Below the pieces are notes generated by a model that worked only from the letters and a program-made list of their open reading frames with translations, was not told the DNA's origin and did not search any database. A DNA stretch of 64,000 nucleotides. It comes from Mantamonas sphyraenae (Eukaryota > CRuMs > Mantamonadidae). This document shows positions 27,820 to 39,717 of the stretch, piece after piece. Every line of letters starts with the position of its first letter. Within the stretch, counting starts at the first letter, position 1. The DNA is taken from contig JAPMXV010000047.1 of NCBI GenBank assembly GCA_026936335.1, positions 1-64,000 of the forward strand, written 5' to 3'. The position numbers and the translations under genes are program-made.

Positions 27820-30800
27820 ATGCGATCACATACCCATAGATATCTGTGGCTGGTCTTGGCCGCGTGTCTGCTGCTGGTGGAAACGGGTGAGTGCGGGAGT
27901 GTCGTCGTTTGGGTTTTTTCGCTCGTTTCCATTCGTCTCCGGACTTGTCCCTTGCAAGCGCGTGACAACCCCCCCACACGGCCCTATGGACCCTCCACGC
28001 TTTCAATGGCACCATGGGAAGTGGGAGCAATGCATGAATCGTGGGCCGGACGATTGCGGGGAGTTGAATGCCTTCTTTGTGTGGTGGCGTCGCTGCGTTT
28101 GGCGAATGCGCCCAGAGGGAAAAAATACCTGGATCCTTGTAGCGGTGGAGCGCCGTGTGCGCTCCACCGCCCCCGCCAGAGTATGGAAGCTGTGTCGATC
28201 GGCACTCTGTTCCGAATGATGATCCCCTGTGCATGCGACGTGTTTGTTTGTGCCCTCCCCCTGCGTGCGGTTTCGTCCCAAAAACGGTTTGACAACCGAC
28301 AAAAACGGCCTCGACGCATGTTTGGCGTGTTTGACTTGCCGTTGTCCTCACACCCGGCGCTTTCCCTCCAACAGGCTTGGCACACAACTCCTACCCTGTT
28401 TCCGACATGAGTGACCTCGAAGGATCATCTGTTGACGCTTTGTCGGCAGATGAGCTGCCGGAAGAATTGGAGTTTGTAGATGCTGACTCAGAACCAGAAA
28501 GTGTCCTGGACATGGACACCGAAGTGGCTAGCATTGAGGCAGCCGAGGACCAGAAATCATTGCAACAGCGATGGGATCTGGCCGATGGTGCGGAAGCTGT
28601 GGACACCCAAAGGGAGGAGTATCTCGTCCCGGAGGAAATGACCGACGCCGAGTTTTTCCATATCGGAGAAAACTTATCAAGTGATTCGTTGAAACTCGAG
28701 GAGCATGACACCCTGCCCTTTTACGGCAAGGTGCCAGTTCACACGTCGATTTCAAAGGAGACGCTTGTGCGCACTTTTGTGCGTGGCAATGTCAAAACGC
28801 ATCCCAGCTGGCTTCAGATGCAAGAGGGCATGCACCATCACCTGAACCAGGTGGCAAAACCTCTCAATGCACGTCTGGCCCGAGGCGCTTTGGCCATGGT
28901 GCAGAAGCATCTGGGAGGCCACATTCAGCGCATGATGGCTGAGGGTCAGCGGTCGTCGCACATGGACTTGGAGGACATGTTCGTGAGCGACGACGATGAC
29001 GATACAAGCGAGGACGCTGATGATGATGTGATGCAGAAAGGCAAACTGATCGAGGGAACAGACCAGCAGTCGTTCCTGAAGCACGTCGAATCGTTGCAGC
29101 AGCTGGCCCAGGACGGGCTCGTGGTTTACGGAGACCCGAGTGAGGGCGTGTTTGCCGCCACGTGTGAGTTCATGGCTGCACATCGTGACCAGGTGCATGT
29201 GGGCTCGGTGTTTTCCATCCCCAGTGGGTTGTACCGTGTGACGCACATCACCCCACCCAAGGGCAAGCCTGCGTGGACCCAAGGCCAAACTGTGCATTGC
29301 GACATCGCGTCGCTGCCTTATCATCTCACTTGCGTGAATGCAGACCTTGAGGACGCCATCGAGGACGCATCTGTCCACGTGGAGGTGACGGATCTGAGCA
29401 GCCTGTCGCGCAACGAGGAAACCGGAGAGGTGCAGGACTGGAGCCCGAATGCTCGTGCCGCTCGCACGAACCAGTTGCTTCGGAAGTCTGCACAGCGCCA
29501 TGACTACGTTGCTGCGCTGAACCGAGCGGACGACGTGGCTGAAAAGGCGTTGCTCGCCATTGAGCAGCACGGACGCGACCTGGACGACGTGTTGCTCCAG
29601 GACCGCGAAAACCTCGAAAAACGTGGTGTGGCCATGTACACTGGCGCTCGCGATCGCTACATGGATGTGGTCAAAGAGTATGCGCAGCGAATCTTTGACG
29701 CACAACGCAACCACATCAAGGCAGCGGCTCGCCTCCATCAAGCGTTTGCACAGTCCATGCAAAACACAGACGAGGAGGCGATGGATGATGAGTTTGATGA
29801 AGAAGCCATGGCGCAAGGTGACGATGATGATGAGGAGGAGGAGGACGAGGAGGAGGAATTGGAGGACGAGGTCGAAGTGCGTGACTTTTTCTGGCGCAAA
29901 GTGGCAAACGCTTTCAACAGCATTGGCGAGAAGCTGAAGAAGACGTTTAAAGCAGTCAAGTCGTTTGCGGAGAACGTGTACAATAAGGCTGCGGGCGCCC
30001 TGAAGCAGGTTGCAAACAAGGTGAGCAACTTGGTACGTTCAGCCGTGAATGCGGTGGTCAAAGCGGCCAAGGCAGTGGTCCGTGCTGTCAAGGAATTTGG
30101 TGAGAAGGTGGCTAGCGTGGCCAAGAAGTTTGGCGAGGCGGTCAAGAAGGCTGGCGAGGCGTTTGCAGACAAGATGAAGGAAGTGGGCGAAAAGATCAAG
30201 AGCACCGCAGTGGCGATTGGCAAGTCTGTCAAGCGCATTGCGGTGGTTGCGTACAAGTTGGCCAAGTTCTTCAACCAAGTCGCGCATGGCGGCTCGGCTG
30301 ACTTGGATTTGGACGAGAGTTTGTCGATTGGCTTTTCGGTGGAGAACATCGACTTTGGCAATCATCCGGACAAGTTCATGGACATGTGGAAAGAAAAGCG
30401 TGCTGAGGACAAGAAGAAGCGTGATGCAGCTGCAGGCAAGCCGGAGAAGCCGGAAAAGAAGAAGAGCAAGGCCAAGCCGAGCCTGCAGGTGATGCTGCGC
30501 ATCATCAAGGCCAAGATCATGCTCAAACCCACGCTTGTACTGGCCATCAAGATGAAGAAGTTCATGCCGCAGTACGTCAAGGTGGAGTTCCGTGGTGAGC
30601 TCGACATTGAGCTGCGCACCTTTACGCAGATCAACGCCGAATGGAAGTTTGAGAAGGAGAAGCTGGTGGGCAACAAGGCGATCACGACCATCAAGTTTGC
30701 CATTGGCCCGGTGCCTGTGTGGATCAGTGTCAAGGCGCAGTTCTACCTGGGCGTGGGCCTGACCATCAAGGCCGGCATCCAGTTCCGATACGGCGGCCGC

Positions 30801-33800
30801 GTGCACGGCAAGTGGCGCATTGGTGCGCACGGCGACATGAAAACCAAAAAGACCGGGTTCGTGAACAAAACGGAGATCAAGAACACGTTTGGCAAGCCGA
30901 ACGGTTTCCGTCCATGTGCGTCTGTGGAGCTGGAGGCGTTTGTGCGCCCGCAGGTGGCCTTCCACATGTACCACTCGGCAGGACCCACGCTGGGCTTTGA
31001 GCCGTTTGCAGTGCTGACGTTTGTGCCACAGGGCGCAACCGCATGCATGGCAATCACGGATTCGGGCGACATGGTGACGGCGGAACAGGAAGAGGTGGAG
31101 GATGAGGTGAACGACGGCAACACGTTGACGTTCGAGGCTGGCATCCGTGTCAAGGCCGGTATTCAGATCGTTGTTGTGAAGAAGATGCTGCTGGACGAGA
31201 ACATCCCCTTGTTTGAGAAGAAGTGGGAGCTGTTCGAGTTCAAGCTGACCGTTCCGACCAAGAAGGTGCTGAAGGCCATGAGTGGAATCGGAAACGTTCG
31301 CAAAATGCTGAACGAGACCAAGGATGAGGAGGATGAAGAGCAGCTGGAAGGGTTGCAAGACGAGGAGGAGGAGGTGGAAGAGGTGCAGCGTCGCGTGGAA
31401 ACGATTCCCACCGACGAGCTGATGGCAATCCCAGCAGGCATGCGACGTGGAGCATACTACACGGTGCTTCCCAATGTATTGCCCGAAGATGTGGCCACGC
31501 ACGAACTGAAGGACGCGGACAAGCACGACCAGCATCGTGTGCTGGACGACGCCGATGCCATTGTGGACGAGGCGCTGACTCGTCGTGTGGTGCGTGACGA
31601 AGTGCGCGATATGGATCGCATGGATAAGCGCATGCACAGGGGCGATCATGGAGTCAACTGGTATCAGGTTGAGATCGACACCGGTGCGCGACGGGACGAA
31701 CGTCGTATCCGAGAGGCTGTGGCGCACAATCGCCTCAACTCGTTGACATTCGAGCCGAAATCGTTTGACAACAGCCCGTTGCATGGATTCTGGTTGCTGC
31801 ATGGACACAGCCAGATGCGCAAGGAACGCTTCATGCTGCGTGCGCAACTCTTCAGGAAGCGCTTGGAAATGTTGGAGCGCGGGCGAATGGGCGATGAGTC
31901 CATGCGCAATGCGTTCCATGCCCAAGCTGTAGAGCTTGCCACGCGCGTGCGCATCTTGGACCTGCGCCTCCTCAAGGTCGACCAGTTTGAGCAGTTGCGT
32001 CGACGCCTCACCGATGAGTTCCGCAACAGGCAACAGGATTCAACCAGTCAAGAACACAAGTTGATGGAATACCAGTCGGATTACCGCAAGGAAATGGACG
32101 AAGCGAGACACTACGAGCGCTTGGTGCTTCAATTCAAGCTAGTGCGCGATGCCGACGAAAGAACGCAACGTGCGATGAGAGGCATTGCCGACAAGCTGAA
32201 TGACCAGCTGGAAGTGGTAAAACGTGCCTCCTCGCGTATCGAGGAGCAGTCGAGAAAGGTGGAACATGCTCTGGAGGCGATGAAAGAAGCGCGAGATCGG
32301 TTGGAATTCCTTACCAAGGTGTCATCGATGCAGGCGACAGCCAAGGCACGCATGGAAGCACACAAAAAGGTGGTGGACCTGCTGCATTCACAGCCTGTGC
32401 GTGAATTGCGTGCGGCGGGTCGCAAGGCGCAGCGCTTGCACGCCGCGGCCGTGATGGACCTTGTGAACGTGGAGAGGATGATGTTGAGTGAGGAAAAGCG
32501 GAAGGAACTTCGTGGCTCGGCTCGTGTGATGCTTGTGGATGCGCGCAAGGTGCTGGACGCAGAGTGGCGGCTGAGCGAGCGGATCAAGTCCATGGTTGCG
32601 AGCGCAGGTCTGAACTGGACACCGATCGAGGCTATTGGGTCGCCGTACCGCCGTCTGGTGGAGGAATTGAATGCGCGCACCGAAGCAGCGGCTGTTCGCA
32701 AGCACAAGACTCTGGTACCGCAAGCGCGATGCTACGTGGCCAATTGGTGGCATGCGTTTGACCGCAAGGGCACAGTGTCCTGTCGCAAGGGCTATGCGTT
32801 GGTCGCTTTGCGCAAGAGCAAGTGCAACGCGCTGGGATGCCTGGAAGAAGGCCAATGTTGCGGGTACGAAACCGAAGTGGCAACGAAGCACGTGGCCAAT
32901 TGGTGGGGATCGCTGGATCGCCGTGGTTGGTCGTCGTGTCCCAAGTACTACGCGCTCAGTGGCCTGATGCGCAATGGGTGTCACGGGTTGAATTGTCTGG
33001 AGGAAGGCGTGTGCACAAAGATGGTGACGGACGAGTGTGTGACGCAAGGGCACTTCTTCGGTCATGCCGGTTGGAATGCATGCCCTGCTGGATATGCGCT
33101 GCATGGCGTGTACCGTGACTCGAGTCACGGAGCAGGCAACCTGCAGAACTTGAGCACGGTGTCGTGCTGCAAAGTGCGCGATGCATACGAGCTGCCGAGC
33201 GCGATGCAGAAGAGCGTGATGCAGGTGGCAACCGTGAAGAAGCACAACGCAAACATGAAATGCTACGAGGCAGACTGGACGACCAAGTTTGACCATCGTG
33301 GCACCGCCAAGTGCCGTGCAGGCTTTGTGCTCATGGGGATGTTGAAGAATTCGTGCAACGGCATCGGATGCATCGAAAAAGCCATGTGCTGTGGCTACGA
33401 CAACGCCAAGGCAACCACAAAGGTGGCCAACTGGTGGAGCAAGCTGGATCAGCGAGGCTGGGCGTCCTGTCCACGTGGTTTTGCGATCAGTGGCCTGATG
33501 CGAAACTCGTGCAACGGATTGAACTGCATCGAGGAGGGCGTATGCACAAAGATGGTGACCAACGAGTGTATCACACAGGGAGGCTACTTCCGCCACTCTG
33601 GTTGGAGCAAGTGTCCTTCTGGATATGCGCTCCATGGCGTGTACCGTGACTCCAGCCATGGAGCAGGCAATCTGAAGAACCTGAGCACCGTCAGTTGTTG
33701 CAAACTGCAATCCGAGGGTTCTTTGGATGTTTCGTTCCGCCATGCGCTGGCTCACATGCGGCATCAAGAGGCCGAGCGCACGCAACGCGAAGCCAAGGCA

Positions 33801-34868
33801 AAGGCAGCCCGCGAAGAGTATGAGAGCAAGAAGAAGTTGGTGCAACAGCAGTGCTATGTGGCCAACTGGTGGCATGCGTTTGACCGCAAGGGTACTGTCA
33901 AGTGCCGTCCGGGGTATGCTCTGATGGGCATCCGCAAGAACAAGTGCAACAAGCTGGGTTGCATCGAAGAAGGCAAGTGCTGCGGCTACGCAACGACCCG
34001 TGCTCCTCACACCAAGATTGCCAACTGGTGGAGCCAACTGGACAAGCGTGGCTGGGCATCGTGTCCGAGCGGCTACGCGATCAGCGGGTTGATGCGCAAT
34101 GACTGCGATGGCCTGAATTGCCTGGAAGAGGCAGTGTGCTCCAAGATTGTGACTGGGAAGTGTGTGACGCAAGACAACTTCTTTGCTCATGAAGGTTGGA
34201 GCAAGTGTCCTCATGGATACGCACTGCACGCAGTTTACCGCAACTCGAACACGGGTGCGGGTGGGTTGAACAACCTCAGCACCGTGAGTTGCTGCAAGGT
34301 CCGTTCCGTGAACCAATTGGATGAGAATGTGCGCAAGGGAGCCATTGAAGCAGCTGTCGCAGCCAAGCGCAAGGCGGAGGAGTTGCACCGCCGACACAGC
34401 ACGCTGAAGTGCTATGTTGCCAACTGGTGGCATGCGTTTGACCGCAAGGGTACCGTCAAGTGCCGTCCGGGGTATGCTCTGATGGGCATCCGCAAGAACA
34501 AGTGCAACGAGCTGGGTTGCATCGAAGAAGGCAAGTGCTGCGGCTATGCAACGACCCGTGCTCCTCACACCAAGATTGCCAACTGGTGGAGCCAGCTGGA
34601 CAAGCGTGGCTGGGCATCGTGTCCGAGCGGCTACGCAATCAGCGGGTTGATGCGCAATGACTGTGATGGCCTGAATTGCCTGGAAGAGGCAGTGTGCTCC
34701 AAGATTGTGACTGGGAAGTGTGTGACGCAAGACAACTTCTTTGCTCATGAAGGTTGGAGCAAGTGTCCTCATGGATACGCACTGCACGCAGTTTACCGCA
34801 GCACGAACACGGGTGCGGGTGGGTTGAATAACCTCAGCACCGTGAGCTGCTGCCAGCTGAAAATGTGA
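27820..34868 (+). CDS. Giant secreted protein with twelve Cys/Trp repeats
   Basis: Exon 1 (27820-27886) is a signal peptide (YLWLVLAACLLLVETG). Exon 2 (28375-34868) completes about 2186 residues. In order: acidic region to about 110; acidic run near 485-515; amphipathic Lys/Ala-rich helices about 525-660; a basic patch; a beta-rich domain about 725-985; a charged coiled coil about 1165-1465; then four blocks, each of three Cys-rich repeats, from 1474 to the end (ANWWHAFDRKGTVKC, ANWWSQLDKRGWASC, then HEGWSKCPHGYALH). Similar NWW/D-x-x-GW/C repeats occur in uncharacterised invertebrate extracellular proteins, from memory. Probably an extracellular matrix, wall or adhesive protein. The frame is intact over 6.5 kb, unlike many neighbours. 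Confidence 0.8.
27887..28374 (+). other. Intron in the secreted-protein gene
   Basis: Donor GTGAGT, a pyrimidine-rich end and acceptor CTCCAACAG; 488 bp, phase 1. The join completes a Gly codon and keeps the long exon 2 frame. Without it the protein would have no signal peptide. Confidence 0.8.
33852..34868 (+). repeat. Recent tandem duplication of a 558-bp block
   Basis: Blocks starting at 33852 and 34410 are nearly identical at DNA level (exactly 186 codons apart), while the earlier two blocks (about 32730 and 33262) have diverged. The repeat region grows by in-frame block duplication. Confidence 0.85.
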
Positions 34869-35380
34869 TTGAGAGAGAGTGTGTGTGCGCAGAGAGGCGA
34901 GTGTTCTCCTGGCATGCGAGTGAATGGAAATCACGTGTACCACATCTGTGCATTGATCCGGCTCACCTCCAGATTGTGTTTGCGTGCTTGCGGGGTGGCA
35001 CGGGCGGAGGCGCCTCTTCGTCGTTGTCATCCTTGTCGGACCGGCTGGGACGGCCAAACCCGCGTTGGAAATGTTGGGAGCCGAAAAGATAAACCCCTCC
35101 TCCACCAAAGAAGGGACATGATGTAAAAGACGAGGTGGGCAGGTCTGACCTGTGTTCAACCCGCTATCAGCCAATCCCACTCCTGACAGTGACCCTGTCC
35201 AAGTTGTTGTTGGTCGACTCCACCATCCTATCTTTGTCATTGTGAGGTGTTTGTTGATAGCACTGCCACCTCTGCTCGCAATCTGACATGTGAATCACTT
35301 CAGCAACGTCCTCTAGTCCGGCAAGACCTCCTACGACTTCTTTCCCGTCCTCTGCACCATCATTTTCGCATGTGTACACT
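34869..35380. other. Gene-free stretch after the secreted-protein gene
   Basis: No supported ORF. It contains the 37-bp element at 35080-35116 described separately, and the upstream region of the glycosyltransferase relic. Confidence 0.4.
35080..35116 (+). repeat. 37-bp dispersed inverted repeat, copy A
   Basis: GCCGAAAAGATAAACCCC ... AAGAAGGGA is the exact reverse complement of 46050-46086. It lies outside any gene. Function unknown; candidates are a terminator, a small-RNA segment or a miniature element end. Confidence 0.75.
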
Positions 35381-36721
35381 ATGCACAAAGTGTTCTTGAT
35401 TGTTGCAGTTGTTGCAATGTTGTGTTTTCTGACGTTCAGCCTCTTCATCACGCACTACAACGAGTTTTTGCCCGCCCCAACCGCTCTGGAGGAATCCAAC
35501 AACTCCTCAGCAGCAGCGACACCGCAGCCACAGCTGCATCCTACACTTCAATTCCTCACCATGAACATGACTGTGGACACATTGCAAGATGAAGCTGGAA
35601 CTATTTCGACTGATGAGCCAAGCACTGTCAGGTGCAAAGTTGCGTGTGTTGTTACAAACGCATGTGTTGCCGCAACGGAGTTGGGGCGCTTCGCCTTGTT
35701 CTCTTTGGGAACACAACCATGGGTACATTCAAAACATACGAAGGAGTACAGATCTCACCGGAAACTCAACAGACAACAACAATGTCTGCTTTTGCAGCGG
35801 CTTCGGGTGCATTGTTGCACACCCAGAATAAGACCATTTATTCCTACGGCGTGTGGCACCCTGACAATTTCTATCACAACCTAGCTGATGAAATGCTTGG
35901 CGTGTACACTACCATGCGTGCTTTCGGGGATCCATCGACTGTGGAAGACAATGTCCTGGTGATCGTCCCACCCTTACCGAAACCGCCAATGTCGAAGCAT
36001 CGAGTATTTGGTTCATTCAATGGCTCGCCAAGAAACAGTACAATGTGCTAAGAGACCAAAGAATGCACTGCGGAACGCGTATTGTTGTTGGTAGGATACC
36101 AGTGAGTTTCAGTGTTTGCAACGACTTTGCCCATCACATTGCAGCCCAATCTGGACAGTCAGACGATGACCTTGCCTCACAGATCACTGTACTTGATCGT
36201 GGCAACTCCCGCAACATGTAAAACATTACAGAACTCGTTCTTCGCGTGCGTGAAGCCAAACTGGGCTACCCATTCAAGCTTGTGGACTCTGCCAAGTGAC
36301 CCCTTGCTGAGCAGGTCGCCACCGCGCGAAGAAGCAAAGTGTTTCTTGCCCGGAACGGTGCAGGAACAACTCTGAGGATGTTCATGCCGCCAAATTCTCT
36401 GCTGTTGACAGTAACAGCGCGAGAGCACAATATCAGCGAACACTGGAGGAATGGCATTGGTTACTTCGAACACTTGGCAATGTGTACGGAAGGTTCAATC
36501 ACCTGCACATGGGCTCGCAAGCAGTTTGAGGCAGGTGTGGGCATCAAAACCGATTCCGTTACCATCGACATCCCAACCCTTGTTGAGACCGTCCAAATGT
36601 TCCTCGCTGGCACACTTCCGTCCGAAAGGGTGAGTGTCATCCCATGGCAACTGCTTGACATTCAAGAGCCGCTTTTCATTCCTCAACAACAACAAGTTCA
36701 GTGGACCATCCAGCTACCTTG
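35381..36721 (+). pseudogene. GT61-like glycosyltransferase, disrupted
   Basis: ATG 35381 opens a type II membrane anchor (VFLIVAVVAMLCFLTFSLFI) and a luminal Asn/Ser stem. Later frames carry family-like segments: YGVWHPDNFYHNLADEMLG (donor-site region near 35850), ITVLDRGNSRN (near 36190), and NGAGTTLRMFMPPNSLLL (near 36350), the HGAG/MPPG region of GT61 enzymes (O-GlcNAc/xylosyl transferases of the Golgi/ER). The path has frame changes near 35700 and 36050 and stops near 36220 and 36298. A relic or a badly called gene. Confidence 0.5.
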
Positions 36722-37635
36722 ATGTCATCCCGTCACATGCTGGTCAGGCTGCCGTGCATCTGAAAGTGCGCACGTGGCTCAGCACCTACTCGTGTTCAAC
36801 ATCGTTGCATGTATGCAACACTCATCAATGCAACACAGTGCAAAGCACGGCATGATTTCTGCGTCCCTATTGTCCACAGCCGTCTCGGAAGATAGAGTGG
36901 AGTCGCAATTCAACGATTGGTGTCACCATCGTGATCACGAGCGTGAGTCCTGATGAAGTGTCCGACAAACAATCACGACAGGTCACGATTATTCTGGCGA
37001 CGTCTTGCGAGGCAAGTGTATCAGCTGGCTGCAAGCAAATCTGGAGCTTGAAATTCGACCAACTGCCTCAAACCCACACATGGACGCTCCAACTCCAGCA
37101 ACCACATTGGCATCCACACGTGCACGAATAACCACCACGACAAACACAAAGGAAGATCAAACCAATGGTACTTGCAAACGACGATTTCTACACGCAGACC
37201 AAACGCAGGACGGCGTGGCCTACGGGGTGTAGAAGGTACACAGCTACACATCAACAAGCGAATATGTTGCAAAGACGCACCAGCGGGGTCATCAGCCCTC
37301 TTTCGCGCCTGAAGCTCCACCACGAAGTCCTGAGAAGAGGATAGCGTTGTTGGTCGACCAACAACATCAGCAAACGAGAGGGCACATCGCATTCCATTCA
37401 CCACAATCAACCAGCTACACCACTGTTCATGTGTCTTCTTGCGGCGCTGCTCCTCGCGACGTCGTTCCTCTGCCGTCTGCGTGGGACTGCCCGCGACACA
37501 CCAGTCGGACCTTGCCCCTGCTGCCAAGGACGGCAGTGGGACGGCAAAGCGGAAGTCAAAGGCAAAGGCCAGTTGGTGACAGATGTGTGACGGGTGGGCG
37601 AGGAAATGAACATACACACAGAGCAGTGAGGACTC
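36722..37635. other. Region without a supported gene
   Basis: Only short ORFs of unlike composition on both strands. It may contain the 3' remnant of the glycosyltransferase and the 3' region of the convergent membrane-protein gene. Confidence 0.4.
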
Positions 37636-39318
37636 TCACCCAGATGAGATGAACGTCTCGGCGGCGTTGTGTGCGGTGAACACGAGAACTGGAAACATGA
37701 TGGCAAAGGTCACGCTGACCAAAGCGACGCGCATGTGACGTTCGCACAGGGCAGCAGCGAGCTGCACTGGGTCGTAGTGCACCTCAGTCACCATGATCTT
37801 GCGTACCAGGTAGAAAACAACTACTACGGCGATTAGGTTGGTAAAGGCGTAGCCACACGCCACAAGGATATCCTCATCGGTGAAATATGCGCTTCCATAT
37901 TTGTAGTAATCGGTGTTGTTGCCCCAGCGGAAGAGCAGAATCATGACAATAAAGTTGATGGAGTTGATGATCTCCGAGACGATCTCTAGACCGATGCGCT
38001 CGCTGACTGTGGTGCGATAATCATGAAGGTCGACCAACCTGCGGATGCGTCGATCCTGTAGGCTCATTTCCGTGATGTGCTGCACATTGTCCATGCCCTC
38101 TTCCACGTCCTGGCAGTGGTTGGTGTTCCGTACCGCCAACCTGTGAAGTTCTGGTTGCTCGTCGTCCGAATCGCCCATGAGTGCCTCTTCCTGTTCCACC
38201 ATGGTCCTTGTGGACACCAATGAATTTTCATGTCTGAGGAGCTTCTGCACAATGCTCGTCTGCATGACCCTGTTGCGCACATTGTACCCCTGCGTGCTCA
38301 TAGACCACATGTACGAGCCGGTCGTGACGCACACCTCCGCAATGAGGTAGGCAAGGAAGGTGGACAGCGCAGAGATGGATGGGAGTAGTAGCATACCAAA
38401 CAGGTCTCCCACACAACTGGCCGCAAACCCAAACAGCAGGCCCGCGTCTTTGTCAATGTTGCTCGCAAGCATTCCCGTCAGGCGCTCAAACATGACCATC
38501 AGAAGCGGGTAGGCGATGACAGACATCGTCTGAACCATAAAGTCACCCACAGCAAAGGCTGTGCTGAATGAAATGCACACAATGAAGAGAATGGATGGAA
38601 GACCGAGCATGGCCTGGCATCGGATAAACACGTTCAGAAACGAGGCTCCCCTCTCGGCCGCGATCTCGTTTTTCTCCTGGGATGTGTACGCAAACCACCA
38701 CAACACTGCAGACATTGACCATATGCCAATACCCAAGGTGGCCGGGGCAAAAGGGATTGGAAAAATTCCCACACCCAGCGCAAGAATACAGTACATCCCC
38801 GGCACGCCGACTGAGAGGCTCAAGAACGGAATGTACCACCGCCTGGAAGGGGCAAGGAACCGCTCCACCCAAATGCGTTGCATGCATGAGATGATAACCG
38901 ACCAGAACATGCTGTAGCCCAAAATGTAGCCGATATTCCCCAGCGGACCAGCTGCAAGGGGAGCAAGCGGGAAGGAAACCCACCCGGCAATGTATGCGAG
39001 GGGTACAAACTGCAGGAGAGCTAAGAGGTAGAGCATACGACTCCCGCTCACAGGATATGGATTTCCGCATGCGCTCAATGCACGTGCAGCGGCGTATTCG
39101 GCGTGGTCGGCACGATCACATGGTTCAATTTCCCCCTCCTTTTGCAGCGCGGCCATGAGCAGCGCAGTTTGGTCATCCAGCTTGCAGTACGCACGCGCAA
39201 GTTGTACATACCGTTGACGTAAATCCGTTGCGTCTTCGCTTGTGCTGTAAATGCTTCGAAGGCTTCGTTGCTGCTGCGAGTCCTGCCAACTCCTGCGAGG
39301 AATTGTCGGCAATGACAT
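37636..39318 (-). CDS. Polytopic membrane protein, 560 residues
   Basis: Intact ORF from ATG 39318. The soluble N-terminus (about 1-90) has helical charged segments. About ten hydrophobic segments follow: MLYLLALLQFVPLAYIAGWV, IGYILGYSMFWSVIISC, YIPFLSLSVGVPGMYCILAL, and others. A cytosolic-type loop (residues about 360-430, acidic, VEQEEALMGDSDDE) splits them from a last group (INFIVMILLF, LIAVVVVFYLV, VALVSVTFAIMFPVLVF). No transporter family signature is recognised. It is a plasma or endomembrane protein of unknown function. Clean coding over 1.7 kb. Confidence 0.75.
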   Translation of the reverse strand: MSLPTIPRRSWQDSQQQRSLRSIYSTSEDATDLRQRYVQLARAYCKLDDQTALLMAALQKEGEIEPCDRADHAEYAAARALSACGNPYPVSGSRMLYLLALLQFVPLAYIAGWVSFPLAPLAAGPLGNIGYILGYSMFWSVIISCMQRIWVERFLAPSRRWYIPFLSLSVGVPGMYCILALGVGIFPIPFAPATLGIGIWSMSAVLWWFAYTSQEKNEIAAERGASFLNVFIRCQAMLGLPSILFIVCISFSTAFAVGDFMVQTMSVIAYPLLMVMFERLTGMLASNIDKDAGLLFGFAASCVGDLFGMLLLPSISALSTFLAYLIAEVCVTTGSYMWSMSTQGYNVRNRVMQTSIVQKLLRHENSLVSTRTMVEQEEALMGDSDDEQPELHRLAVRNTNHCQDVEEGMDNVQHITEMSLQDRRIRRLVDLHDYRTTVSERIGLEIVSEIINSINFIVMILLFRWGNNTDYYKYGSAYFTDEDILVACGYAFTNLIAVVVVFYLVRKIMVTEVHYDPVQLAAALCERHMRVALVSVTFAIMFPVLVFTAHNAAETFISSG

Positions 39319-39677
39319 TTTTGCGTGTGAAAAACGAGAAAAGTTTGGCCGTTTGCGCGCTTCCGCAGTTCTGCTCGTGTGTGGTGCTGTTCTGTGGGAT
39401 TATGTTCCTTACAAACAGCTTTGTGAACGAGTTTCAGCGGGCAGTTGTGATCTATGTGACGGTTGGGACGGAGTGTGGCGAGGGGACTTGCGGCGGAGGA
39501 GTTGGAGGGCAGTGTGGAGGAGGAGATGATGGTGGAGATGCAGCAGGCGGAGACAAAGTGAACGAAGGAGTATATACCCCATGCCACGTTTCAATAGCAA
39601 TAATCCGACGCCTTTCATTGGTGATTGTGCTTGGCAACGTCGTGTGCAAGATTCAAATTCAGAACTCCATGGTCTAA
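39312..39677 (+). CDS. Possible membrane-anchored Gly-rich ORF
   Basis: ATG 39312 opens a frame with one hydrophobic segment (FCSCVVLFCGIMFLTNSF), then a Gly/Asp-rich stretch. Its start overlaps the start of the minus-strand membrane protein by 7 bp, so at most one start is right. The anchor resembles a type II glycosyltransferase N-terminus, but no catalytic domain follows. Confidence 0.2.
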   Translation: MTFLRVKNEKSLAVCALPQFCSCVVLFCGIMFLTNSFVNEFQRAVVIYVTVGTECGEGTCGGGVGGQCGGGDDGGDAAGGDKVNEGVYTPCHVSIAIIRRLSLVIVLGNVVCKIQIQNSMV

Positions 39678-39717
39678 AACAGGGGGCTACCACTGACAAC
39701 GTACCCTTGACCAGCAC

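Noticed and set aside
30039-32033. 664-codon ORF antisense to the secreted-protein gene
   Set aside because: His/Leu-rich composition typical of the reverse strand of Lys/Glu-rich coding DNA; no start context or domain.
32388-35240. 950-codon ORF antisense to the Cys/Trp repeat region
   Set aside because: It mirrors the codon structure of the repetitive sense gene, which has a signal peptide, conserved Cys/Trp and an intact 2,163-codon exon. Its own residues form no domain.
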